A stretch of DNA of 25,912 nt from UMGS1696 sp964463375 (GTDB lineage: Bacteria; Bacillota; Clostridia; Oscillospirales; CAG-272): positions 1 to 25,912 of the forward strand of contig CAYXBQ010000036.1 of assembly GCA_964463375.1 (NCBI GenBank), in the 5' to 3' direction. Below the pieces are notes generated by a model that worked only from the letters and a program-made list of their open reading frames with translations, was not told the origin of the DNA and did no database searches. Positions within the stretch are counted from its first letter, which is position 1. The number at the start of each line of letters is the position of its first letter. Both the position numbers and the translations under genes were made by a program. Shown here piece after piece: positions 15,117-22,854 of this stretch.

Positions 15117-16376
15117 ATGGAAACCAACATCATGCGTATTGGTATCTTCGGTACGCTCCGTGGCGGCAACTACGTCCGCATCTTCCACGACCTGCCCAAC
15201 ACCAAGGTCACGGCTGTGTGCGACAACCAGGCCCACTCCATCGCATCTATCCAGGATGTGCTGGACAAGGATCCGGACATTGCCGTTTTCGACAACTTTG
15301 ACGACTTCATCGACAGTGGCAAGTTCGATGCCGTCATGCTGTGTAACTACTTCTGCGAACACGTGCCCTTTGCCATTCAGGCTATGGAGCGTGGCATCCA
15401 CGTGCTCAGCGAATGCACACCGGCACTGACCATGGCAGAATGCGTAGCCCTTTGCCGCACCGTGGAGAAGACCGGCTGCAAGTATATGCTGGCAGAAAAC
15501 TATCCCTTCTTTGCCTGCAATATGGAAATGCACCGCCGGTACGCCACGGGCAACTTCGGGAAGGCCCTGTACTGCGAAGGGGAATACAACCACCCCGTCA
15601 CCCCCCACGATAAGAACATGATCTCCCCCGGTACCCTGCACTGGCGCAACTGGCTGCCCCGCTCCTACTACCTGACCCACGCACTGGCACCCATCCTGTT
15701 CATCACCGGCAACGAGTTGAAGTCCGTGAACTGCAAGTGCGTATTTGCACCGGAGACCCTGGCCGGCACCGCTTGTCAGGTGGGAGACCTTGCGGCGATC
15801 ATGCTGTGCGAAATGAAGGACGGCTCGCTGGCAAGAGTCACCGGCTGTGCTGCCTGGGGCGGTCACGGCAACTGGTACCGGATCTGCGCCGAAAAGGGCA
15901 ACATGGAAAATGTCCGTGGCACCCTGGAAGAAGTGCGCATCCAATACAACGGTTGGAACGTACCGGAAGGGGAACAGGAGGTCTCCATCGTCCCGGCCCG
16001 TTGGTATGAGGACGAAGAGATGAACGCCATGCCGGGGAACGCCGGTCACGGCGGCGGCGACTTCTGGGTAGCCTACCACTTTGCCAAGTACATTCTGGAG
16101 GACGAAAAGCCCTTCTTTGACGTATATCGTTCTGTCTCCATGTCGGCTACGGCAGTCCTTGCCTTGCGCAGCTCCCAGAACGGCGGTATGGAATACCAGA
16201 TCCCGGACTTCACCAACGAAGAAGAACGGAAGCAGTGGGAAAACGACAACGATTCTCCCTTCCCGGACGAAAACGGCAACGCCACCATGGCCTGCTGTAG
16301 CCACCCGGACTATCACCCCACCGCGGAAGATATCGCCAAGGCCACAGCCGAATGGAAGGAAGCCGGTCTGCTGTAA
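15117..16376 (+). CDS. Gfo/Idh/MocA family oxidoreductase
   Basis: This 419-residue protein has an N-terminal Rossmann half (about 5-135) beginning MRIGIFGTLRGGNY and a C-terminal beta-sheet domain holding YNHPVTPHD, HWRNWLPRSYYLTHALAP and GGGDFWVAYHF. These match sugar or cyclitol dehydrogenases of the Gfo/Idh/MocA group, with the HA of the THALAP motif at the usual active-site His. Two points are odd: the GxGxxG loop reads GTLRGG, and the EKP motif is ECTP (99-102), so the usual catalytic Lys is Thr. It may use another base or not be a simple dehydrogenase. An ATG 15 nt further in (15132) is an alternative start; GAGGT (15104-15108) favours 15117. It has its own promoter and terminator. Confidence 0.88.
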   Translation: METNIMRIGIFGTLRGGNYVRIFHDLPNTKVTAVCDNQAHSIASIQDVLDKDPDIAVFDNFDDFIDSGKFDAVMLCNYFCEHVPFAIQAMERGIHVLSECTPALTMAECVALCRTVEKTGCKYMLAENYPFFACNMEMHRRYATGNFGKALYCEGEYNHPVTPHDKNMISPGTLHWRNWLPRSYYLTHALAPILFITGNELKSVNCKCVFAPETLAGTACQVGDLAAIMLCEMKDGSLARVTGCAAWGGHGNWYRICAEKGNMENVRGTLEEVRIQYNGWNVPEGEQEVSIVPARWYEDEEMNAMPGNAGHGGGDFWVAYHFAKYILEDEKPFFDVYRSVSMSATAVLALRSSQNGGMEYQIPDFTNEEERKQWENDNDSPFPDENGNATMACCSHPDYHPTAEDIAKATAEWKEAGLL

Positions 16377-16411
16377 GCCCGTAGAACAGCATCGTTACAA
16401 AGATCCATAAC

Positions 16412-16453
16412 AAAAAGCATTCGTCGGTATAGTACCTGTACGAATGCTTTTTT
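16412..16453. terminator. Bidirectional intrinsic terminator
   Basis: AAAAAGCATTCGT (16412-16424) pairs perfectly with ACGAATGCTTTTT (16440-16452), with a smaller GGTA/TACC pairing in the loop. A T run to 16453 follows and an A run precedes it, so it serves both the Gfo/Idh gene and the opposing GH2 gene. Confidence 0.9.
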
Positions 16454-16463
16454 GGTTCCTATA

Positions 16464-18215
16464 TCACTGCTCGATGGCGGCTTTGGTCTGGTTCGCTTCT
16501 CGGATCTTATCGTAGATCGCCGGAGAGAATTTGGGCGTGCGGTCGTAGTAGTACAGCCCGTTCTTCTCCTGCTCGATGTCCGTCAGCTGGGTGTAGCAGA
16601 AGCCGCATACACGGGGACAGCCCAGCAGCACCTTTGTCAGCCCCGCATACCGGGCACCAAATTCTTCCTCCGTCTTCGGCCCGTCTCCATAGCCCCAGCC
16701 GGCTTCCTTTTCCGTGGGATTCCAGTAGGTCCCGCCGTATTCGCTGATCCAGTAGGGCTGTCCCTTGTACTGCATATCCCGCAGGGGCCAGTTGTGTACC
16801 GGATTGTGGAAGTACGTGGGATCGTCTACCATCTTGTCCAGATTGGCCTTCAGGCTCTCTGGGTTCTGGTCGTAGTCGTGGATGTCGAACATATCGGTGG
16901 TGTAGTGCATCCCGCCGGAGGAGTCGATCACCGGACGATAGGGGTCGATGAGCTTTGTCATCTGGTAGAATACTTCCAGACAGGAGGAATTGATCCCCTG
17001 GGCCCAGTAGGTCTCGTTCTGGGGACACCAGCCGATGATGGCCGGATGGCTATAGTCCCGACGCACGGTCTCCAACCATTCCGGCAGGAAATCGCCCACG
17101 CCGGTCAGGTCGTGCAGCTCCGTGCCGCTGGCGTATTCGCCCCACACGATGTAGCCCAGCTTGTCGGCCCAGTACAGGGTACGCTCCTCGAACACCCGCT
17201 GGTGCAGTCTGGCACCGTTGAAGCCCAGCTCCATAGACAGCTCAATGTCTCGGCGCAGGAATTCGTCGGAGGGAGCCGTGTAGATCCCTTCCGGATTGAA
17301 GCCCTGGTCCAGGATCGTCCGCATGAACAAAGGCTTGCCGTTCAGGTACAGAGCATCGGGACGGATCTCCACGGTGCGCAGTCCAAAGTAGCTTTCCAGC
17401 CGGTCGGTGGTACCCGCTTCGTCGGTCAGGGTCAGCACCAGATCGTATAACGCCGGCTGGCCCACGTCCCACAAATGCACCTCCGATACCGGCAACCGGA
17501 AGGATACCCCATAGCCCACAGCGGTCGCTGCTGCCTGGCCCACGGACTTGCCGTTGTAGAATGCCTCTGCGGTCACATGCCCGTTGCCGGATACCTCTAA
17601 GTCGATCTGGGCGCAGCTGTCTGCCGGGAAGGGTGTGATCTTGGTATAGCGGATGTAGGTCTGCGGGACGAATTCCAGCCATACCGTCTGCCAGATCCCG
17701 GTGGTGCGGGTGTAGGAGCATACGGCAGAGTGGTAGTCCAGGCACTGCTTCCCAAAGGACTGTCTGCCCTCCCGGAAGGTATCCTTGGCATAGACCACAA
17801 GGGTATTTTCCCCTTCGTGGACCAGAGCGGTGATGTCCATGGTGAAGGAGGCATAGCCGCCCTTGTGCTCCCCGGCCTTTTGTCCGTTGACCCACAGGAT
17901 GGCATGGAAGTCCACGGCACCAAAGTGGATCAGCACCCGACCGGACAGCTGTTCCGGCATTAGGGTGACGGTGCGGCGGTACCACACGGCGGGAATAAAA
18001 TCGGTGTAGCCAATGCCGGACAGGGGGCTTTCCGGGCAGTAGGGGACGTTGATCTTTCGCACGTCGCCGGTGTCAAAGTTGTTGTCGGCAAACAGTCTGC
18101 GGTCGATGCCGGAGAGACCGAAATCGAACTGGAAATCCCAGGTGCCGTTCAGGTTCATCCAGCTTTGGCGGACAAACTGCGGACGGGGATGCTCCGGGCG
18201 GGGCATGTTGGTCAT
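16464..18215 (-). CDS. Glycoside hydrolase family 2 enzyme (beta-galactosidase/beta-glucuronidase type)
   Basis: This 583-residue cytoplasmic enzyme has the GH2 order: a sugar-binding jelly roll (about 10-180; LNGTWDFQFD, WYRRTVTL), an immunoglobulin-like domain (about 185-280), then the TIM barrel (about 290-575). The acid/base is Glu401 in WCPQNETYW, and the nucleophile is Glu492 in WISEYGGTYW. The length is like that of short GH2 beta-glucuronidases and beta-galactosidases, without the extra C-terminal domains of LacZ. AGGAG lies 7 nt before the ATG. It follows the DUF1667 operon in the same direction with 72 nt between, which include a hairpin. The sugar at the non-reducing end is not fixed by these motifs; I saw no clear glucuronate-specific NxK motif. 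Confidence 0.92.
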   Translation of the reverse strand: MTNMPRPEHPRPQFVRQSWMNLNGTWDFQFDFGLSGIDRRLFADNNFDTGDVRKINVPYCPESPLSGIGYTDFIPAVWYRRTVTLMPEQLSGRVLIHFGAVDFHAILWVNGQKAGEHKGGYASFTMDITALVHEGENTLVVYAKDTFREGRQSFGKQCLDYHSAVCSYTRTTGIWQTVWLEFVPQTYIRYTKITPFPADSCAQIDLEVSGNGHVTAEAFYNGKSVGQAAATAVGYGVSFRLPVSEVHLWDVGQPALYDLVLTLTDEAGTTDRLESYFGLRTVEIRPDALYLNGKPLFMRTILDQGFNPEGIYTAPSDEFLRRDIELSMELGFNGARLHQRVFEERTLYWADKLGYIVWGEYASGTELHDLTGVGDFLPEWLETVRRDYSHPAIIGWCPQNETYWAQGINSSCLEVFYQMTKLIDPYRPVIDSSGGMHYTTDMFDIHDYDQNPESLKANLDKMVDDPTYFHNPVHNWPLRDMQYKGQPYWISEYGGTYWNPTEKEAGWGYGDGPKTEEEFGARYAGLTKVLLGCPRVCGFCYTQLTDIEQEKNGLYYYDRTPKFSPAIYDKIREANQTKAAIEQ

Positions 18216-18235
18216 ATTTTTTCTCCTATGAAAAG

Positions 18236-18271
18236 GGCAGAGGACCGGTTGCGATGCACACGCCCTCTGCC
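18236..18271 (-). terminator. Possible terminator or attenuator between the DUF1667 and GH2 genes
   Basis: A perfect 8-bp stem, GGCAGAGG (18236-18243) with CCTCTGCC (18264-18271), encloses a 20-nt loop. On the minus strand only four Ts follow, so termination may be partial and the GH2 gene may receive read-through. Confidence 0.5.
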
Positions 18272-18287
18272 GCTTTATATTTTTTTA

Positions 18288-18653
18288 TTACTGTACGTTC
18301 TTGCAGGCTACCAGATCCACACCGGGCTCCATGAAGTCCTTCAGCAGCACCGTGCCGACCGTGACGGGAGCCGATACCGTGAAGCCGGAAAGCTCCTTCA
18401 TAGCCGCAAACAGCAGCTCCCGGGAGAGGGGATGGTTGGTCTTGACCGGCAGGGTCTTGGCACCGTTCTTGGCGTTGTCCAGTCCCACTGTGGTGGTCAG
18501 GGTGCGCACCGGGTGGGTCACTTCGTTTTCGGCATAGATCTTCCCACGGGGGCAGGTGTTGCCCTTGACATCCGTGACTTTGCCGTCCTCCAGCGTTACC
18601 GTGATGCGGCAGCCGGCGGGGCAGACAACACAGGTCAGTTCTCTTGTTTCCAT
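18288..18653 (-). CDS. DUF1667 domain protein, probable Fe-S partner of the GlpA-like dehydrogenase
   Basis: This 121-residue protein has four cysteines near the N-terminus (Cys8, 11, 15 and 34) in the pattern C-x2-C-x3-C-x18-C within CVVCPAGC and NTCPRGK. The pattern resembles the N-terminal [4Fe-4S] site of molybdopterin oxidoreductases. DUF1667 genes are known to follow a GlpA-like and an FAD/NAD oxidoreductase gene in many Firmicutes, just as here. Its ATG is one base after the stop of the preceding gene, so it is translationally coupled. It is probably the electron-carrying small subunit of a three-part, anaerobic-type glycerol-3-phosphate dehydrogenase-like complex. That role is inferred from gene order. 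Confidence 0.88.
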   Translation of the reverse strand: METRELTCVVCPAGCRITVTLEDGKVTDVKGNTCPRGKIYAENEVTHPVRTLTTTVGLDNAKNGAKTLPVKTNHPLSRELLFAAMKELSGFTVSAPVTVGTVLLKDFMEPGVDLVACKNVQ

Positions 18654-18654
18654 G

Positions 18655-19935
18655 TTACATTTCCTCCAATGCTACCGTGATCGTGGTGCAGCCGCTATCC
18701 TTCAGCTCGGTAAGCACCTCCACCGGCAGGGTCAGGGACTCCATCTCGCCGGGTGCCACAGCGCTCTTTGCCTTCTTCACCAGCACGTTGCCGTTTTCAT
18801 CCGTGATGGTCAGCCGTACCTTTTTGAAAATATCCGTTACTCTAAAGAACAGGCGCACCTCTTCCTTGGGGTCTGCGGCAATGTCGATCCGTTCCGGTAC
18901 CGTGTAGCGCACGCCGTGTCCGGTCTGGACAGCCACAGAATGTGCGGTAGGTGCCGTTTTCCCCAGGATCCGTTCAGCGGCGGCCCGACCGGCAATGGCG
19001 GCTTCCTCGGATACAAAGTCCACCAGGTCATGGACGTGCAGCACGTTGCCGCAGGCGTAGATGCCCTCGGTCTCCGTCTCCCGATTCTGGTTCACAAAGG
19101 CACCATTGGTCATCCGGTCGATGGCAACACCGGCCCCACGGGTCAGCTCGTTTTCCGGGATCAGACCAACGGACAACAGCAGCGTGTCGCAGTCGTAGGT
19201 GATCTCGGTGCCGGGGATGGGACGGCGGTTTTCGTCCACCTCGGCTACGGTTACAGACTCCACTCTGTCCTTGCCGCCGATGTTGGTCACGGTGTGAGAC
19301 AGGTACAGCGGAATGTCAAAGTCCTCCAGACACTGGACGATGTTTCGTGCCAGACCACCGGAGTAGGGCATCAGCTCGCAGACCGCCAGCACCTTTGCGC
19401 CCTCCAGGGTCATCCGTCTTGCCATGATCAGACCAATGTCACCGGAGCCAAGGATCACCACCCGACGACCGGGCATATAGCCTTCCACGTTCACATACCG
19501 CTGTGCCGTACCGGCCGTGAAGATACCCGCCGGACGAGTACCGGGGATGTTCAAGGCTCCTCTGGTCCGTTCCCGGCAACCCATGGCAAGGATCACGCAG
19601 TCGGCAGAGCAGGTCACGTATCCCGTTTCCGGGGACACATAGGTCACTTCCTTGTTCGCAGACAGGGACAGCACCATGGCGTTGACGGTAACAGTCAGCC
19701 CGGCCTCCTTTGCCATTTCGATATAGCGACCGGCGTATTCCGGACCGGTCAGCTCTTCGCCGAACCGATGCAGACCAAAGCCGGCGTGGATACACTGGTT
19801 CAGGATCCCACCGGGTTCGCTGTCTCGTTCCAGAATGCAAATGTCCGCCGGCGAGAGCCCGTTCTCTACCGCAGACAGTGCCGCAGCCAGCCCGGCAGGA
19901 CCGCCGCCGATGACGATGAGTTTCTTGTGCATCAT
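18655..19935 (-). CDS. NAD(P)/FAD-dependent oxidoreductase, middle gene of the GlpA-like operon
   Basis: This 426-residue flavoprotein has an N-terminal FAD site, GGGPAG (10-15), a CxxH-like segment GGILNQCIHAGFG with Cys48, the GCRERTRGA block, a second dinucleotide site VVILGSGDIG (about 158-167) for NAD(P), and the C-terminal flavin contact GIYACGNVLHVHD. The family is that of FAD/NAD subunits partnered with GlpA-like dehydrogenases, related to the small subunits of amino acid or sarcosine oxidases. The start at 19935 overlaps the GlpA-like stop in ATGA, so the two are coupled. A longer reading back to 19977 would sit inside the previous gene and has no ribosome site. It likely passes electrons between the GlpA-like subunit and NAD(P). 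Confidence 0.9.
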   Translation of the reverse strand: MMHKKLIVIGGGPAGLAAALSAVENGLSPADICILERDSEPGGILNQCIHAGFGLHRFGEELTGPEYAGRYIEMAKEAGLTVTVNAMVLSLSANKEVTYVSPETGYVTCSADCVILAMGCRERTRGALNIPGTRPAGIFTAGTAQRYVNVEGYMPGRRVVILGSGDIGLIMARRMTLEGAKVLAVCELMPYSGGLARNIVQCLEDFDIPLYLSHTVTNIGGKDRVESVTVAEVDENRRPIPGTEITYDCDTLLLSVGLIPENELTRGAGVAIDRMTNGAFVNQNRETETEGIYACGNVLHVHDLVDFVSEEAAIAGRAAAERILGKTAPTAHSVAVQTGHGVRYTVPERIDIAADPKEEVRLFFRVTDIFKKVRLTITDENGNVLVKKAKSAVAPGEMESLTLPVEVLTELKDSGCTTITVALEEM

Positions 19936-21398
19936 TCCTTGTCTCCCCCTTTTCCGTTTTTGGGTACCACCAGCCAAGACTTTCCGCCCCGCTTGGTCAC
20001 GTTTTCCAGACCCATTTTTTCATGCTCTGCAATGATGGCAGCCACACGGGGAGAGCAGAAGCCGCCCTGACAGCGACCCATGCCGCTCCGGTTCCGGCTC
20101 TTCTGCATATCCAGGGTGATGGCCGGGATGGGAGAGTCCAGTGCGTCCAGAATGTCCCCTTCGGTCACGGTCTCGCAGCGGCAGATGATCTTGCCGTATG
20201 CCGGATTCTTCCGGATCGCTTCATTCTTTTCCTCTGCGCTCATCTGCCGGAACAGCTTGTGGTTGCCGTCACGCCGTCTGGTGGGGATAAAGTCGTCTTT
20301 GTCGGAGAACTGTAGACCGGCATCGGTCAGCAGCTCTGCAATGTATTCTGCCGTAGCAGGACCGGAGGCAAAGCCGGGGGATTCCACACCCACCGCATGG
20401 ACCACGCCGGGCAGCTGCTCGGAGTTCTTGATATAGAAGTCGTAGATATTGGGAGTAGGACGCACACCGGAGAAGGAGGTGATGGCGTTGCGGGTGTTCA
20501 CCGAGGGCATGAGCCGCAGGGCACCGGCGGTGATCTCGTCCAGACCCGGCTGGGTGGTGCGGGTGTCGTCGGGATCGTCGATGGCGTAGGCGTTGGGCCC
20601 GATGATCAGGTTGCCGTCCACGGTGGGGCTGACCAGGATCCCCTTACCACGGCTGGAGGGCACCACGAACAGGGTGGCGTTTGCCATGTTCCCGCAGATC
20701 TTATCCATCACGATGTACTCACCACGGCGGGGCTGGATGGTGATGGGGAAGTCATGCTCTCCCAGGATCTCCGCTACCTCTGCCGAATGCACCCCGGCGC
20801 AGTTGACCACATACCGGGCAGCCACGGTGTTCTCCCCGTTTGTCACGTAGTAGATCCCGCCGGCATGGGAGCAGTCGCTCACCTGGAAATTGAAGTAGAA
20901 ATCCACCCCATTGGTAGCGGCACATTCTGCGGCGGCGATGGTGATGCCGTAGGGGCAGGTGATGGCGGCTGTGGGGGCCCAGAGAGAATGGGTGGCCTCC
21001 GGAGAAATGTTGGGCTCCATACGGCGCAGCTCGTCCTGCTCGATGATCCGCAGATCCGGCACACCGTTGGCGATCCCTCTTTCGTACAGCTCCTTAATGT
21101 GCTTCACATCTTCTTCGCCAAAGCCCACCACATGGGAGCCTACGTTCTTGACTTCCACGTCCAGCTCCCGTGCGATCTCCTTCATGAGCTTGTTGCCCCG
21201 CACGTTGAGGCGCGCCTTCAGGGTACCGGGCTTGGCATCGTATCCGGCATGGACGATGGCAGAGTTGGCTCTTGTGGCCCCCATGGCGACATCGCATCCG
21301 GCTTCGCATACAGCGACCGAACAGGTCTTTTGGGAAAGATAGCGGGCGGTCATGACACCTGTCACACCGGCACCGATTATCAGTACATCGTAAATCAT
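19932..21398 (-). CDS. GlpA-like FAD-dependent dehydrogenase with BFD-type [2Fe-2S] C-terminal domain
   Basis: This 488-residue protein starts with an FAD-binding DVLIIGAGVTG and a DAO-type flavin fold up to about residue 390, including NSAIVHAGYDAKPGT, VNCAGVHSAEVA and GVRPTPN, typical of glycerol-3-phosphate or 2-hydroxyglutarate dehydrogenases. The last 85 or so residues form a BFD-like [2Fe-2S] domain with Cys406, Cys408 (CRCE), Cys443 and Cys448 (GRCQGGFC). The family oxidises a 2-hydroxy substrate, often sn-glycerol-3-phosphate, and hands electrons to the two downstream partners. The ATG at 21398 is preferred over the TTG at 21401. Glycerol kinase and a glycerol channel, the usual neighbours, are absent in this window, so the substrate is uncertain. 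Confidence 0.9.
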   Translation of the reverse strand: MIYDVLIIGAGVTGVMTARYLSQKTCSVAVCEAGCDVAMGATRANSAIVHAGYDAKPGTLKARLNVRGNKLMKEIARELDVEVKNVGSHVVGFGEEDVKHIKELYERGIANGVPDLRIIEQDELRRMEPNISPEATHSLWAPTAAITCPYGITIAAAECAATNGVDFYFNFQVSDCSHAGGIYYVTNGENTVAARYVVNCAGVHSAEVAEILGEHDFPITIQPRRGEYIVMDKICGNMANATLFVVPSSRGKGILVSPTVDGNLIIGPNAYAIDDPDDTRTTQPGLDEITAGALRLMPSVNTRNAITSFSGVRPTPNIYDFYIKNSEQLPGVVHAVGVESPGFASGPATAEYIAELLTDAGLQFSDKDDFIPTRRRDGNHKLFRQMSAEEKNEAIRKNPAYGKIICRCETVTEGDILDALDSPIPAITLDMQKSRNRSGMGRCQGGFCSPRVAAIIAEHEKMGLENVTKRGGKSWLVVPKNGKGGDKE

Positions 21399-21545
21399 CA
21401 AATGTTACTTGCCTTTCTGTCTTCCGTGCTCCCTTTTCCGGCGGCACCGGTGCAGGAGACGGGACGGTATGGTAAAGGAGACATCTTCCCGGGAGACAGC
21501 GGCAAAAAGAGCCACCCTTCGCCAGGATACAACATCCCTACTATA

Positions 21546-21574
21546 AGTATAGCACAAACCTTTGGGCAATACAA
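21546..21574 (-). promoter_or_regulatory. Promoter for the GlpA-like operon
   Basis: Read on the minus strand, TTGTAT (21574-21569) and TATACT (21551-21546) are 17 bp apart, and the -10 is extended as TGCTATACT. The start near 21539 gives a leader of about 140 nt. Confidence 0.68.
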
Positions 21575-21636
21575 CAAGAAATGCAAAAAAAATTTTGTGA
21601 GAATCTCCGAATCCGTGTCGAATTTGGGAAAGACTG

Positions 21637-21665
21637 TTGTAATTATGCGCAAAGTGTGGTATGAT
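21637..21665 (+). promoter_or_regulatory. Promoter for the MoxR-DUF58 operon
   Basis: TTGTAA (21637-21642) and TATGAT (21660-21665) are separated by 17 bp. The predicted start near 21672 leaves a leader of about 150 nt before the MoxR gene. Confidence 0.65.
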
Positions 21666-21822
21666 AAAGATAGAAAAGCCCGCCGGAAATGGGGCTGTTT
21701 TAGATAAAATGTCAAATTCGAGGAAAATGAGATATCGCCCTACTTTTGTAGCCGTAGCGGGGTGCTCGTACCGGCGGCAGGATACAAAAATAAAAAACCA
21801 CCTGATAAAGGAGAAGCTGATT

Positions 21823-22842
21823 ATGGCAGAGGAGATCCGTGAAGTGAACGCAGCAATGACGAGCCAGGCAAAGGCCCTGATCGAGGAAGTGGAAAAGGTC
21901 GTGATCGGTAAGCACAACGAAGTGGTGCTGCTGGTGACGGCGCTTTTGGCAGGGGGACATGTGCTGATCGAGGACGTGCCCGGTACCGGGAAGACCACAT
22001 TGGCATCTGCGCTGGCCCGTGCCGCCGGACTGGATTTCAACCGTGCCCAGTTCACACCGGACGTTATGGCATCGGACATCACCGGGTTCAACGTATACAA
22101 TCGACAGAAGGAGCAGTTTGAGTTCAACGAGGGGCTGGTCATGACCAATATCCTGCTGGCAGACGAGATCAACCGTGCCTCGCCCAAGACCCAGTCAGCA
22201 CTGCTGGAGGCCATGGAAGAGGCCCGTGTCACCGTGGACGGCGTGACCTATCCGGTACCGGATCCCTTTATGGTCATTGCCACCCAGAACCCCACCGGCT
22301 ACGTGGGCACCTATCCCCTGCCGGAGGCTCAGCTGGACCGGTTCGCCCTGCGGCTGTCCATGGGCTACCCCACACTGGCAGAGGAAGTGCAGATCATCAC
22401 CGACCGGCGCAAGACCAGCCCCATGGAAAAGGTACGGCCGGTCACGAATATGGAGAACATTCGACTGCTCCGTGCCATGGTCCAGAACGTGACCGTCTCG
22501 CCGGAGATCGCCGAATACATCGTCACCCTGATCCATGCCACCCGGAAATCCCGGAAGCTGTCGTTGGGTGCCTCTCCCCGTGCATCGCTGCTGCTGATGA
22601 AGCTGGCACAGGCCTATGCCTTCCTGCGGGAACGGGACTACGTAAAGCCGGAGGACGTGGCATTCGTGTTCACGCCGGGTATCGCCCACCGTATCGTTCT
22701 GAGCCAGGAAGCACGCCTGAACCGGGAAACGGCAGAGGGAATTTTGTCCGAGCTGCTGCGGGGGACGGAGGTGCCCTTCCATGGGGAGCGGTACGCCGAT
22801 AAGCCCAACCGCCGTCGGGAGCCGAAGGAAGCGGCAGAATAA
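21823..22842 (+). CDS. MoxR family AAA+ ATPase
   Basis: This 339-residue MoxR/RavA-type AAA+ ATPase is a chaperone-like motor that remodels partner proteins, usually with a DUF58 protein encoded next to it. It has Walker A EDVPGTGKTT (50-59), Walker B NILLADEINRA (109-119) with Asp114/Glu115, a sensor-1 Asn156 in VIATQNP, the LDRFALRL segment, and a helical lid (about 250-330). An in-frame ATG at 21661 overlaps the -10 box and is rejected; the ATG at 21823 follows AAAGGAGAAG (21807-21816). The DUF58 gene starts 12 nt after its stop, and a third membrane-protein gene follows. In other bacteria such sets are linked to envelope integrity or metal insertion; which applies here is unknown. Confidence 0.94.
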   Translation: MAEEIREVNAAMTSQAKALIEEVEKVVIGKHNEVVLLVTALLAGGHVLIEDVPGTGKTTLASALARAAGLDFNRAQFTPDVMASDITGFNVYNRQKEQFEFNEGLVMTNILLADEINRASPKTQSALLEAMEEARVTVDGVTYPVPDPFMVIATQNPTGYVGTYPLPEAQLDRFALRLSMGYPTLAEEVQIITDRRKTSPMEKVRPVTNMENIRLLRAMVQNVTVSPEIAEYIVTLIHATRKSRKLSLGASPRASLLLMKLAQAYAFLRERDYVKPEDVAFVFTPGIAHRIVLSQEARLNRETAEGILSELLRGTEVPFHGERYADKPNRRREPKEAAE

Positions 22843-22854
22843 GGGGTGCCGTCC

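Larger units (their letters stand above)
21402..21822. other. Divergent control region between the GlpA-like and MoxR operons
   Basis: This stretch of about 420 nt has no credible gene. It holds two back-to-back promoters (minus 21546-21574, plus 21637-21665) and two long leaders, about 140 nt leftward and 150 nt rightward. In the leftward leader GGAGAC (plus-strand reading) is repeated at 21455, 21477 and 21492. In the rightward leader CCGCCGG (21680-21686) and CCGGCGG (21771-21777) could pair over about 85 nt. No known riboswitch class was recognised. Confidence 0.5.

Noticed and set aside
16452..17450. A 332-codon plus-strand open frame opposite the GH2 gene.
   Set aside because: It starts within the terminator and is antisense to conserved GH2 catalytic sequence.
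18556..20070. A 504-codon plus-strand open frame opposite the FAD/NAD oxidoreductase and its flanks.
   Set aside because: It is a shadow of the minus-strand operon, which has overlapping start and stop codons and clear flavoprotein motifs.
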